Notes: generated from the sequence alone by a model not told the origin. Positions 42,616 through 51,361 are shown, counted from the stretch's first letter. The stretch is DNA of 64,000 nt from Paenibacillus dendritiformis (GCF_945605565.1 NZ_OX216966.1:1415001-1479000); one strand, 5' to 3'. Numbers and translations are program-made.

Positions 42616-43388
42616 CCGCCTTGCACCTCCACTTTCCGTCTCATGATCCCGGTAACGGCGAGACATAGAGCGGTAAATAGAGCGCACCAGATGACGGAGC
42701 CTGTCAACGCGGCGGGCGTTTCCATTCCAAGGTAGATTCGCGTCGGCACATAGTGCAGGAACGGATAGAACGACGCTTCGCTGATGGCGGCAAGCCAAGA
42801 AGGCAGCCACTCAATCGGGATGAGGAAGCCGGACAGCAGCATGCTGAAGGCATAGTTCACCCAGTAGAGCCAACGCGATTCGGTCGTCCAGAGCGCCAGA
42901 GCTCCGATCAGGTAGTTCAGGCAAATGGAAATGTACGCGGCAAGCGTCAAAGCAACAGCGGTCCACAAGTACGTAGTCACGGATGAGGGGACGTGAAGCG
43001 GTAATACGAAGAAATAAAGCGCGTAAATCGGAAGAAACTTATACACGAACTGATAAGCGATCTGCCCCCATTCCTTGCTCATCAGATGATAGAACAGATG
43101 AACGGGTTTGACGAGATCGAGGGCAATCTGCCCGGTTCGCACGGACTGCTCCATGCCGAGTCCGTTGTTGAGAAAAGCGGCGACCCACAAGCTCGCCTGA
43201 TTGAACGCGACATAGCTGATGATGCCGTTCAATCCATATTCGCCCAGCGATCGGCCTTCTGCAATCCCTGTCCACACGGACACATAGATGAGACCGAACA
43301 GAGCGCTGGCGATGTTGTGCACAAGATGCGCACTCCGGTACTGCAAATTGCTGAGGTACATTTTACGTGCTAGCGTCCAAAAAAGCAT
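42612..43388 (-). CDS. ABC-2 exporter permease A (second system)
   Basis: First gene of the second exporter operon, 258 residues, six helices: MLFWTLARKMYLSNLQYRSAHLVHNIASALFGLIY, then GMEQSVRTGQIALDLVKPVHLFYHL with the family coupling motif. It ends KVEVQGG, echoing LFVQGG of the first system. The promoter must lie in 43389-43538, but none is obvious there. Confidence 0.9.
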   Translation of the reverse strand: MLFWTLARKMYLSNLQYRSAHLVHNIASALFGLIYVSVWTGIAEGRSLGEYGLNGIISYVAFNQASLWVAAFLNNGLGMEQSVRTGQIALDLVKPVHLFYHLMSKEWGQIAYQFVYKFLPIYALYFFVLPLHVPSSVTTYLWTAVALTLAAYISICLNYLIGALALWTTESRWLYWVNYAFSMLLSGFLIPIEWLPSWLAAISEASFYPFLHYVPTRIYLGMETPAALTGSVIWCALFTALCLAVTGIMRRKVEVQGG

Positions 43389-43538
43389 TCAACACCTCCG
43401 GCATCTTCATGATTAGCGGCGTGCCTACACTGCGATGGGAGCGAAATGCGTTTTGAGAGAGCGAGGAATATCATACCAGAGGTTGCGGAAGGATGGCAAG
43501 CGTTTTTTATTCGCTGTTCCTTGCTTTGGTTGTGCTAA

Positions 43539-43734
43539 GGAATTCGCCGCTTCATTCTGCTCGAGCTCACCCCGGAAGGGGAAGAGCTGCTGGAAGCGGT
43601 GAACGAGAAATATGGCCGGCTGACCGAATCGCTGTGGAAGGATAGATTTCAGCGAAGAGGAATTGGCCAATCTGCATGCATATTATGCCAGGATGATCGC
43701 GAAACTCTATCTGCAGGAAGGAACCGTCAAATAA
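43539..43734 (+). pseudogene. MarR-family gene, C-terminal fragment with frameshift
   Basis: One frame reads LELTPEGEELLEAVNEKYGRLTESLWKD. After a one-base shift at about 43647-43650 the next frame reads FSEEELANLHAYYARMIAKLYLQEGTVK and stops at 43734. Together they form the wing and last helices of a MarR regulator. The DNA-binding helix and start are missing, and an in-frame stop sits directly upstream, so this is a decayed gene. Bases 43389-43538 show nothing else. Confidence 0.65.
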
Positions 43735-43759
43735 GTCAGTCGTACCTCACTTCATATAA

Positions 43760-43999
43760 TTCTTCAACAATGCGGGCCAGAAGCCATTCCTGTTCGCGGA
43801 CATTTCTGAAGAAGAATTCGACCGCGTCGTAGCGGCCAACTTCAAGGGCGTCTTCCTCGGTATGAAATATGTATTGAAAGTGATGGAGGAGCAGGGCTTC
43901 GGCAGGCGGCTTCAATACGAACCTTGCGGCAGGCTTCCAGAGACGATCAAGATGACCGGGAACGTTCCGGAAATCGCCTTCCATCAAGTCCTCGCCTGA
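43760..43999 (+). pseudogene. Short-chain dehydrogenase gene fragment
   Basis: The frame reads FFNNAGQKPFLFADISEEEFDRVVAANFKGVFLGMKYVLKVMEEQ, containing the SDR NNAG motif and the helix that follows it. The Rossmann start is absent, and after GFG the sequence stops resembling an SDR; the catalytic Ser-Tyr-Lys part is gone. It lies just after the MarR fragment in the same direction, so the two were probably a MarR-SDR operon (compare azoreductase/quinone-type pairs). A good terminator still follows. Confidence 0.6.
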
Positions 44000-44018
44000 T
44001 GCAGGCGGGGATTTTTTT
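43990..44018 (+). terminator. Terminator left from the decayed MarR-SDR locus
   Basis: A 9-bp stem CCTCGCCTG/CAGGCGGGG (one G-T pair) with a three-base ATG apex is followed by ATTTTTTT. Confidence 0.8.
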
Positions 44019-44068
44019 GGAGCCAGTCGGAGAAAAAATAAAGACTCGCTATCCAGAAGAAAATATTG

Positions 44069-44158
44069 TATAATATAAGCAATTCAGGATTCAATGTGAA
44101 TACGTAGGACATGATGGGAAGAACCCGATGCTAATTCTATTGGCTGAGGGTTTTTTTT
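44069..44158 (+). ncRNA. Candidate attenuator or small RNA before the SLH operon
   Basis: A consensus -10 TATAAT (44069-44074, poor -35) should start a transcript near 44081. About 40 bases on there is a two-part hairpin, AACCC/GGGTT enclosing GCTAAT/ATTGGC with a TCT loop (44122-44152), followed by eight T residues. The result would be a roughly 75-base RNA. The SLH gene starts only at 44406, so this is either a leader with an early terminator or a separate small RNA. No known riboswitch consensus was recognised. Confidence 0.45.
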
Positions 44159-44405
44159 GTGTTTTAGGGGCCGAACGGCATGCCATCGCCCTGGGAATTG
44201 TGGTTTTTTTTCCTAAAATACGGACGTTATTCCGTCGATAGATTACGCAATGGGTAATCAAATAAATTCCATTAATGGAGTATTTGGGGTGATGAATGCT
44301 AAAGGAGTCTAATGAGAAGACATTCTCCGCCAGTCCCTTCAAGCGGCAAAGTTGAAAGTTTTAGAATGAGGGTCAAACATTACTTTATCGTGGGAGTGAT
44401 CATTC
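44159..44405. other. Untranslated region before the SLH gene
   Basis: No convincing gene. A long-range pairing TTTTAGG (about 44161-44167) with CCTAAAA (about 44212-44218) encloses GC-rich segments and a T8 run, so the leader may be folded. A 60-codon frame with AAAGGAG upstream at 44312 overlaps the SLH gene out of frame and has no support. Confidence 0.35.
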
Positions 44406-45614
44406 ATGAAGTCAATGAAAAGAGTAATCCTGTTTCTAGTGATAGGGGCTTTTGCAATTCCTGCATTGTTCGGTACATCGCCAAAAGAGGCTAAGGCGAT
44501 GAGTTTCAAGGATGTATCGGCAACCCACTGGGCCAAGGACTCCATTTATGCCGCCGTCAATGCAGGGTATTTCAAGGGTTATAGCAATGGAACGTTTAAA
44601 CCGGACGCGACGATTACAAGGGCCGAATTCGCTTCCTTGCTGTCACGGGTATCGAAAACGGAACCTTCCTCAGAACTAGAAAATGTCTTTAGCGATTTGA
44701 ACAATCACTGGAGCAAGAAAGAAGTCGAGAGAGCGGTTGCTTTGGGATTCATCGATCCGAACAATTACCCAAATGGCTTTAAACCCAATACAGCGCTAAC
44801 CCGTGAAGAGATGGCCGTCTGGTTAAGCTCTGGCTTGGCCGCCCTGGATGAAGACTACAAGCAAGCGCTATTGGATACGAAGGAGACGCTGATTCCGGTC
44901 AAAGAATACTTCAAACCGGGCATTCCAGCGACCAAAGCCGGCCATATTGCGGTAGCGATGGGCACCAAACTGATGAGCGGCTACCCGGACGGCTCCTTCG
45001 GGATGAACAACACAACGACCCGCGCGGAGACCTCGGCCATTCTGTTGCGGTTCGTGAAGGTTGCAAACAAGAAGGCAGATTCCTTTCCAGCTCTGAATGA
45101 GCTTCGGGCAGTGGGGACGGAGAAGAACAATTTGGAGGTTGTGACGCCGTTTGAAGCATTGGGTGTGGCAAACTCATCAGGAAAGACGAGAACGTTTAAA
45201 AATAATGCTGGCAAGTTAGTTTTTCATCGGATGGTTGCAGTGAACGTAGAAAATTGGAGTGAAAAGAGTTTCTATGGTGACCTGTTTTTGGATGAAACCG
45301 ACAAGAAGTTTTTTGAAAAGAACAAGGGGAGGTTTCCGCTATTTATAGAACTTACAATCTATCCAAAAACAAAGGGATTCGGTGTGGACCATTATGCTAG
45401 TGGAATAACAAACTTGATGGGGGGAATTGCAATACATAATAATCAATACAAAAAATATGGATATGAAACCCTTCCCGTTATGGAGGATATACAATTCTTT
45501 GCCCAGCATTCTTCAGGTGTAAAACTATGGGTTGTAAAATACTATAATACGGAAGAAGATAACCTCGGTAGCGCTAAATTTGATGATGGTTCATTATTGA
45601 TGGTGGCAAAATAG
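44406..45614 (+). CDS. S-layer homology (SLH) domain surface protein
   Basis: Exported protein of 402 residues with a signal peptide (about 1-31, ending KEAKA). Three SLH repeats follow: about 33-87 (FKDVSATHWAKDSIYAAVNAGYFKGYSNGTFKPDATITRAEFAS), about 92-150 (FSDLNNHWSKKEVERAVALGFI, ALTREEMAVWL) and about 160-217 (MSGYPDGSFGMNNTTTRAETSAILLRF). These bind pyruvylated secondary wall polymer. The C-terminal 180 residues have no recognised domain and are unusually AT-rich. It is followed after 10 bases by the large Ig-like protein gene, probably in one operon. Confidence 0.88.
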   Translation: MKSMKRVILFLVIGAFAIPALFGTSPKEAKAMSFKDVSATHWAKDSIYAAVNAGYFKGYSNGTFKPDATITRAEFASLLSRVSKTEPSSELENVFSDLNNHWSKKEVERAVALGFIDPNNYPNGFKPNTALTREEMAVWLSSGLAALDEDYKQALLDTKETLIPVKEYFKPGIPATKAGHIAVAMGTKLMSGYPDGSFGMNNTTTRAETSAILLRFVKVANKKADSFPALNELRAVGTEKNNLEVVTPFEALGVANSSGKTRTFKNNAGKLVFHRMVAVNVENWSEKSFYGDLFLDETDKKFFEKNKGRFPLFIELTIYPKTKGFGVDHYASGITNLMGGIAIHNNQYKKYGYETLPVMEDIQFFAQHSSGVKLWVVKYYNTEEDNLGSAKFDDGSLLMVAK

Positions 45615-45624
45615 AGGAGACAAC

Positions 45625-48600
45625 ATGAAAAAAGCAGTTACAATCATTTTAGTCCTGTCATTGTTGTTAATTTCCTTTAGCAATTATAGTCCTAACCTTG
45701 TCACAGCTTCGGATGAGCCTCCGGAAATTGAAAAGTTTATACCTTGGAAAAATGGTTATCCAGATAAAGGAATAAAAGTAATCCCAGAAGGTTTAGCTTC
45801 TAAGACTCAAAAGATTCAAGTAACTGTAACGGGTAAAGACTACCCCAATCCAAAAACAGTCTGGACCGAAGGGGATAGGGGCCAATGGGTTGCCGTTACC
45901 CAAGATGGCGAACGTGTCGAAACAGTCACAGCTATTGGCACCGATGGAACGGGAAGAAAGTTTCCCCGAGACACTGCAGTGAAAGACAGAATAAATTTGT
46001 ATAACTATGCTCCAGAGAGTCTGCAGGATAGAAAAAATCATGCATTCAAAAAAGAGCATGTTAAGGAACTCGGGCTAACTAATCTGAAATATCAAGAAAC
46101 ACAAAGCTCTTTTACTCCGAAGGGTGAACCTGAATTCACCAAGGGGCAACTCGTGGCTGTTCTTAATACAACTACCGGTCATAGCCATCTTGTTTCAATA
46201 TACCGCAAATATGAAACGGGGCATCAAGGTCAACCGAAGTATCAGGCTCATTACTTTGTCTATCTTGAAGCAGACTTTGAGGGCTATGTAACGGAGACGA
46301 AAGAGCTGCGTGTCTCGTCTGATGCAAATATGAAAATCGGAGAGACCAAGAACTTAAAGGTAGAGGTCAGGACTCAGGAATATGACATGACAGGCTTTAC
46401 GAATTGGCTGGATATCACCCGTCGGACGGAACAATTGGAATGGAGTTCAGATCGATCTTCTGTGGTGACGGTAGGGCCTGATGGCAAGGTAACGGCTGTC
46501 GGCAAAGGAACTGCCAAGATAACTGCCAAATGGAAGAGTTACCCGTATTATATATATGATTCCGTAACTATTTCCGTTGAGGAAGGTCCTCCGGGTAAAC
46601 CGGATCCGTCGGAGCCTTCCGGTTCATGTACGGTTCCCGAACCCGGGACGAAAATCCCCAACAAGGTAATGGATCCAAAGGCGAGTGCAGTGATCAAGGC
46701 GGATAACCGGGGAAGTGAGCAGTTCGATGTGCTGCTGGGCATCCCTACATCCGAACACCTTTACGCTAATGCCTTTGCCTATCATTACTTATTCAAGAGT
46801 TCGTTTGTGCAGATGAGCGGTAGATGTACGTTTGAAGTTCCTGTGGAAAAGATGTTTATCAAGAAATGGAAAGAGCCAGGGACAGATGATGAGGGGAAAC
46901 CTACGCAAGAAGAAAAGGAAGAAGAGGAAACCGTCATCGATGTCGTGACCGTTGAGCGCCCGTATTCTTTTTGGGTAATTGATAATCTGGAAGTCTACAA
47001 GATCCAAGAAGCAAAGCTGCAGAATATAGCCTTGCCGAACGGAGGGGTCACCTTAGAGCCCCAAAATTATACGCCACCAGATTATCGTTTCAAGCAGCAA
47101 GGCGGAATCGTGAAGGAACCAGAAGCACAGAGTGTCGTTCTCCCTTCGCAGACCGTCGGCAAAGATGTACCGGACTATTCAGGCGAATTCAAAGCTGCTG
47201 CCGAGAAGGCGACTGGTAAAGTTCGCGTCCAAAATGATTCGCTTGTCTTTCAGGGAAAGACCATTATGTCAGGGCAAGCCGTGGATGAAAACGGAGCCTC
47301 TCCTGGAGCCATTCCGTCTCCAACCACGATAGGTGAAAACACCTTATATAAAAATCGGTTGTTGATACATAGAGATAAAGTGAACGCGAAAAATTTATCG
47401 AGCAGCGGTACGATTTATTATAAGCTGCTTCCCGAACAGATTAATGGCGGCACGGATCAGGAATTCCCGATTCCAGGCATCAACCCGGTCACCATACATA
47501 CTCCGGTTGTGACGTATGCTTCCGTGTCGGATGACTGGGCGCATAACCAGAAGACGAAGCCGAGCCCGAACCGGGCGGCGCTTATTCTGGAGCGGCCGTT
47601 CACGGTGCGCCTGCCGACGAGCGGGCAGCATGTCTCCTATCCGGGGTACGGCAACCGGGATTATGCAAAATATGTCCGCACGAAGCAGGTGTGGTTCCCG
47701 TTCGATGCATACTCCGGGGACCGGAGCCGCTTCATTCCGAAGCGGACCTGGATTGATATTCCGGTGAACCAACTGGATACGACGTTCTTCCTGCCGGTGT
47801 GGGTCGATGAAGGGAATTATTCCGTCCTGTTCCGCACCATTGCCGAGAACGCTCCGGTGCAGCTCGATACGCAGCCGAATGCCAATACCGACCTGAAAAA
47901 TCATGTCTCCACCGACGTGGTCGAGGTGGAAGTCATTGGCCGGCTTTATGATTTCCGGCTGACTGATATCGTCGATTACAATTGGGAGAAGGTGTTCCGT
48001 AAGCAGGCCGGCAGCCATGAGCTAACCGGCGCCTCCTACTGGGTCGGGGAGAAGGGGATCGATGGGGAGCGACGCGGGAACCGGGCGCCGTATACGCTGC
48101 CGATTCGGCCCGGCAGTCATCCGCTGCAGGGCTACCGCAATGTGGCGGTGAAGACGGGATATCATTTCAAATTCGATCTAAAGACGAAGGGCAATATGTT
48201 CGGTCCGAAGGACAGTATTCGCATTACGCCAAGCTTCTACTACGCGAGCAAGGATGGCAAGACCCGCTTCCCGGTTGATTTGTATTACCACAGCAATGAC
48301 CGCTACTTCATCCGCATCGGATCGCAGGAGGATCAGGTCGGGCGTTATGTCATCCTGAATGAGCGGCTGCGCAACGTGCCGACGGAGCAACTGATCGATA
48401 CCGCCAGCTACAAGTACGACCGTGAAGGACAAGGAACGTACTTGAGCCGTCAAGCGTATATCGACCAGTACATTGAGAAATGGACGAAGCGGAAAACGCC
48501 GGTCGGCGGCTACGGCGGGCTCCTGCTGCCGGAGGGGGTCCGCACGTTCAGCGGGCCGAAGTCGAAGCTTCCGGATTCGGTCGACGCCCAGCGGGCGAAT

Positions 48601-48966
48601 GCATCAATCCAGCAGTGGTACGGCGAGTACAGTTTGCCTGCCGGGGTCTATATCGTCAAAGCGGGAACGGATTTCGCCGAGTATGGCCGCACGCATGGCG
48701 GACTGCATGACAAGTCGCCGATCTTTCTGCGGGACGGCTATCTGATCGTGAACTTCAATATCGAGTCAATTCGGGATGGCCGCACCGCAGCCCCGCATTT
48801 GCAATATATTCAGGCGCCGCTGATGAACCAGTGGCGGCTGGAAGGGTTCGAACGAACTATTCGGGATTCGTTCGGCCACACCTTCGTGCTGCAGGACGGG
48901 GATGTGCTGTTCTACCATGCGAACCTGTCGAGCCGGGATGATTTCGGAGCGATGGTGCCGCATTAG
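45625..48966 (+). CDS. Large secreted protein with BIG2 Ig-like domain
   Basis: Exported protein of 1113 residues; signal peptide about 1-29. A bacterial Ig-like group 2 domain is seen at about 230-330 (LRVSSDANMKIGETKNLKVEV, SVVTVGPDGKVTAVGKGTAKITAKW). The long remainder, beta-rich with many Tyr/Arg-Pro segments (LILERPFTVRLPTSGQHVSYP, DFRLTDIVDYNWEKVF, HANLSSRDDFGAMVPH), resembles Paenibacillus proteins annotated as DUF5704/Athe_2463-like; I recall this only loosely. Base composition changes sharply at about 47500, from AT-rich to GC-rich, inside one reading frame. No enzyme motif. AGAGGAG precedes the ATG. Linked to the SLH gene. Confidence 0.8.
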   Translation: MKKAVTIILVLSLLLISFSNYSPNLVTASDEPPEIEKFIPWKNGYPDKGIKVIPEGLASKTQKIQVTVTGKDYPNPKTVWTEGDRGQWVAVTQDGERVETVTAIGTDGTGRKFPRDTAVKDRINLYNYAPESLQDRKNHAFKKEHVKELGLTNLKYQETQSSFTPKGEPEFTKGQLVAVLNTTTGHSHLVSIYRKYETGHQGQPKYQAHYFVYLEADFEGYVTETKELRVSSDANMKIGETKNLKVEVRTQEYDMTGFTNWLDITRRTEQLEWSSDRSSVVTVGPDGKVTAVGKGTAKITAKWKSYPYYIYDSVTISVEEGPPGKPDPSEPSGSCTVPEPGTKIPNKVMDPKASAVIKADNRGSEQFDVLLGIPTSEHLYANAFAYHYLFKSSFVQMSGRCTFEVPVEKMFIKKWKEPGTDDEGKPTQEEKEEEETVIDVVTVERPYSFWVIDNLEVYKIQEAKLQNIALPNGGVTLEPQNYTPPDYRFKQQGGIVKEPEAQSVVLPSQTVGKDVPDYSGEFKAAAEKATGKVRVQNDSLVFQGKTIMSGQAVDENGASPGAIPSPTTIGENTLYKNRLLIHRDKVNAKNLSSSGTIYYKLLPEQINGGTDQEFPIPGINPVTIHTPVVTYASVSDDWAHNQKTKPSPNRAALILERPFTVRLPTSGQHVSYPGYGNRDYAKYVRTKQVWFPFDAYSGDRSRFIPKRTWIDIPVNQLDTTFFLPVWVDEGNYSVLFRTIAENAPVQLDTQPNANTDLKNHVSTDVVEVEVIGRLYDFRLTDIVDYNWEKVFRKQAGSHELTGASYWVGEKGIDGERRGNRAPYTLPIRPGSHPLQGYRNVAVKTGYHFKFDLKTKGNMFGPKDSIRITPSFYYASKDGKTRFPVDLYYHSNDRYFIRIGSQEDQVGRYVILNERLRNVPTEQLIDTASYKYDREGQGTYLSRQAYIDQYIEKWTKRKTPVGGYGGLLLPEGVRTFSGPKSKLPDSVDAQRANASIQQWYGEYSLPAGVYIVKAGTDFAEYGRTHGGLHDKSPIFLRDGYLIVNFNIESIRDGRTAAPHLQYIQAPLMNQWRLEGFERTIRDSFGHTFVLQDGDVLFYHANLSSRDDFGAMVPH

Positions 48967-48995
48967 CCTATTAGAATTGATTGTAATACCTTGGG

Positions 48996-49026
48996 GGTGG
49001 AAGCGCGTTGCTTCCGCCTCTTTTTT
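48996..49026 (+). terminator. Intrinsic terminator of the SLH operon
   Basis: A 9-bp stem GGTGGAAGC/GCTTCCGCC (one G-T pair, GCGTT loop) is followed by TCTTTTTT. Confidence 0.85.
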
Positions 49027-49537
49027 AATTGCGCTGGAGATAGGAGTTCGGGATGAGAGGCGTCGTCTTGAGCTGGCAGCTCGAAGCCGTAACATGTGGG
49101 TCTCTGCCTCTTATGATCGATATCCCTGTCGTTCAGGAAGAACAAGTCTCCGAGCGGCTTATTTTAATATCTCCTTGGTTCAGGAATGTTGATTCTCCCG
49201 GTAACCAAGAGATGACGTGCAAATAATCGAGATTCAGTCCTCCTGACTGGGCGGGCATTCACGAAAAGAAAGCGTAGGGGAGAGGGCGGAAGCGGGAAGA
49301 TGTAGTGCAAGATGACAGCGAAAACTGACTAACTGCAGAAAGTGCTCAGCGAAGAAAGTGTTCAGCTTCGATGGCAAGTGAACAGCAGCTATGGAAAATA
49401 TCAAGCCTGACTGATTGGGAGAGTGATGATAAAGACAGCGAAGCATAGAAGCTAAGCAACGGGCACCCTGAGTGAAAGGGAGAGCGATCAAAAGGCTCCG
49501 AACATGAAGCAACTGGAACTAGAGATTGCATTTTCTT
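49027..49537. other. Gene-free spacer with short tandem repeats
   Basis: No gene supported on either strand. A 15-base unit occurs twice in tandem (GAAGAAAGTGTTCAGC and the variant AGAAAGTGCTCAGC at about 49338-49367), and the surrounding purine-rich sequence is low in complexity. Confidence 0.4.
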
Positions 49538-49573
49538 ATACATAGATATATGATATATAGTAAATCTATGTAT
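49538..49573 (+). promoter_or_regulatory. Candidate PadR operator
   Basis: A perfect 10-base inverted repeat, ATACATAGAT (49538-49547) and ATCTATGTAT (49564-49573), flanks an AT-only centre. It contains the ATGT/ACAT elements common to PadR boxes and lies 38 bases before the PadR start codon, overlapping the likely promoter. Confidence 0.6.
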
Positions 49574-49611
49574 TAGGTTATTACTGCATTACGATTGCGA
49601 AGGAGGAAGCG

Positions 49612-49944
49612 ATGAACCCGAAGGTAAGCAAGGAAATGTTGAAGGGCAGCACCGCGCTGCTTGTATTGTCGATGCTGGAGAAGGAGGAGTTGTACGGTTA
49701 CGAGCTGACAAAGCGGCTCGAAACGGCCTCCTCCGGGTTGTTCACCTTGAAGGAAGGCACGCTTTATCCGATTCTTCACGGGCTGGAGAGCGGCGGGCAG
49801 GTGGAGGCCTACTGGAGCGAGGCGGCGGGGCGGGCGCGCAAATATTACCGCATAACTGATGCCGGTCGCAGCCTGCTGCAAGAGAAGACGGAAGAATGGC
49901 GCCTGTTCAGCGGGACGATGAACAGGGTGCTGGGGGAGGTGTAG
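49612..49944 (+). CDS. PadR-family transcriptional regulator
   Basis: Small winged-helix repressor of 110 residues. It starts with LKGSTALLVLSMLEKEELYGYELTKRLETASSGLFTLKEGTLYPILHGLESGGQVEAYW, the complete PadR DNA-binding domain, and ends with one dimerisation helix (subfamily 2). AAGGAGGAAG precedes the ATG. The next gene starts four bases later and encodes a HAAS-SEDS membrane protein. PadR plus HAAS-domain membrane protein is a known pairing in Firmicutes, implying envelope-stress control of the partner. Confidence 0.93.
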   Translation: MNPKVSKEMLKGSTALLVLSMLEKEELYGYELTKRLETASSGLFTLKEGTLYPILHGLESGGQVEAYWSEAAGRARKYYRITDAGRSLLQEKTEEWRLFSGTMNRVLGEV

Positions 49945-49948
49945 GGGA

Positions 49949-51289
49949 ATGGCGGATACAGAGCGAGACATCCCGTGCGGCATGCCGGAGGCAGCCGAAC
50001 GGTTCGTGCAGGATGTGCTGAGACGCATCAAAGCGAAGGAGATGAAGCCCGAGATCGAGGCGGAGCTGAGGGATCATCTCCTGTCCCGAATGGAAGAGCA
50101 TACGGATCGCGGGATGGATGAGGACGAAGCTGCGCGTGAAGCGGTCCGCCACATGGGGGCATCCTCCATTGTGGCCGAGCATATGAACCGGATTCATCGC
50201 CCGCATATCCCTTGGCTGCTGTGGGTCAGCCTGGTGATATGGATTGGGTTCAGCCTATTCGGCCTGTTCCTGCTGCAGAGCGAACCGGGCGGACAGAATT
50301 CGGCTGGACTAGGCACCAAATCTATCATCTATCTCCTGCTCGGCATTGTCTGCTTCGTAGCTGGGATGCTCATCCACTACCACCAGCTGCGGCGCCTCGC
50401 TCCCTGGATGTATGGGGTGATGGCGATCCTGCTTGTTTGGACGGGGTGGACCGGGGGTTACATTAACGGGATGCGCTTTCTGATGATAGGCCCAGTGTCC
50501 ATTGATGTATATTTGCTAAGTCCTTTTCTGTTCCTGATTGCGATCTATGCGATGCTCAGCGACCGATCGGCACGAACCAGGAGGTATGCCAAGCTAATGC
50601 CGTATGCGTTGATCGTGCTGCCGGTGCTGTTGTATGTGAGCGACGGTTGCTACAAGGAACTGCTCATTTATGGACTTGGCATGATCGTGGTGCTTGTGCA
50701 GCTTCGCTGCCGCCCGGTTGTATGGTGGAGTCTCGCTGCTTGTGCCGCGGGAGGGGGATTGTTGCTGTGGATGACATCCGATGCGGTCCGCTTCGTATTC
50801 GGACGCCGCATGCAGGAATGGATTGCATTTCTTGGAGGCGCAGTCGAGCCTGATTCTGATGGTGGCTTTGTCATGCAGGAGATTAACAGAGCGGTGCAGC
50901 ATGCGGGATGGTTCGGGCAAGGGAACGGTGAGACGCTCGCCCTGCCTTATCTTTACAGTGATTATTTGAGCATCTACCTTGTTCATACGGCGGGGTGGTT
51001 CGCGGGCCTGCTGCTGTTGGGCTCCATGGGAGTTCTCCTCTACAGCGTGTACAGGGCGGCTTTCAGCATTCGCCAAACATTTGGCCGGGGGCTTGCCCGC
51101 CTCATCGCGGTGCTGGCAGGGGCGCATTTCCTGCTGGCGCTGGGAGGCCTCTTCGGACTGGTGCCGATGAATGGCCTGGACCTGCCGCTGTTCGGCTACG
51201 GAGGCACCCGAATGCTGCTGTGGATGTCTCTCTTCGGACTCTTCTCCGGCATCTACCGGCGGAAAGACATGCTTCCGCAAACGTCATAA
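49949..51289 (+). CDS. HAAS/permease-prefix domain fused to SEDS (FtsW/RodA-like) membrane protein
   Basis: Membrane protein of 446 residues. Residues about 14-85 form a HAAS or 'permease prefix' domain (AERFVQDVLRRIKAKEMKPEIEAELRDHLLSRMEEHTDRGMDEDEAAREAVRHMG). The rest is a roughly ten-helix SEDS fold ending in GLFGLVPMNGLDLPLFGYGGTRMLLWMSLFGL, matching the FtsW/RodA/SpoVE signature (PxTGxxLPFxSYGG). YLYSDYLSIYLVHTAGW corresponds to the HTDFIFAV-EE loop, keeping the catalytic-position Asp but not the Glu pair. A peptidoglycan glycosyltransferase-like role is possible but unproven. Operon with PadR. Confidence 0.85.
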   Translation: MADTERDIPCGMPEAAERFVQDVLRRIKAKEMKPEIEAELRDHLLSRMEEHTDRGMDEDEAAREAVRHMGASSIVAEHMNRIHRPHIPWLLWVSLVIWIGFSLFGLFLLQSEPGGQNSAGLGTKSIIYLLLGIVCFVAGMLIHYHQLRRLAPWMYGVMAILLVWTGWTGGYINGMRFLMIGPVSIDVYLLSPFLFLIAIYAMLSDRSARTRRYAKLMPYALIVLPVLLYVSDGCYKELLIYGLGMIVVLVQLRCRPVVWWSLAACAAGGGLLLWMTSDAVRFVFGRRMQEWIAFLGGAVEPDSDGGFVMQEINRAVQHAGWFGQGNGETLALPYLYSDYLSIYLVHTAGWFAGLLLLGSMGVLLYSVYRAAFSIRQTFGRGLARLIAVLAGAHFLLALGGLFGLVPMNGLDLPLFGYGGTRMLLWMSLFGLFSGIYRRKDMLPQTS

Positions 51290-51300
51290 TTCGATACTAC

Positions 51301-51330
51301 GCTCTTCCGTTCGACGGGAGAGCTTTTTTT
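51301..51330 (+). terminator. Intrinsic terminator after the HAAS-SEDS gene
   Basis: A 10-bp stem GCTCTTCCGT/ACGGGAGAGC (one T-G pair, TCG loop) is followed by seven T residues. Confidence 0.88.
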
Positions 51331-51361
51331 GTTGCCGATTCTTATTTTTCCAAGGAAAACG

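Noticed and set aside
44312..44494. 60-codon frame with AAAGGAG upstream
   Set aside because: It overlaps the SLH gene out of frame and has no conserved-looking sequence; the Shine-Dalgarno is the only support.
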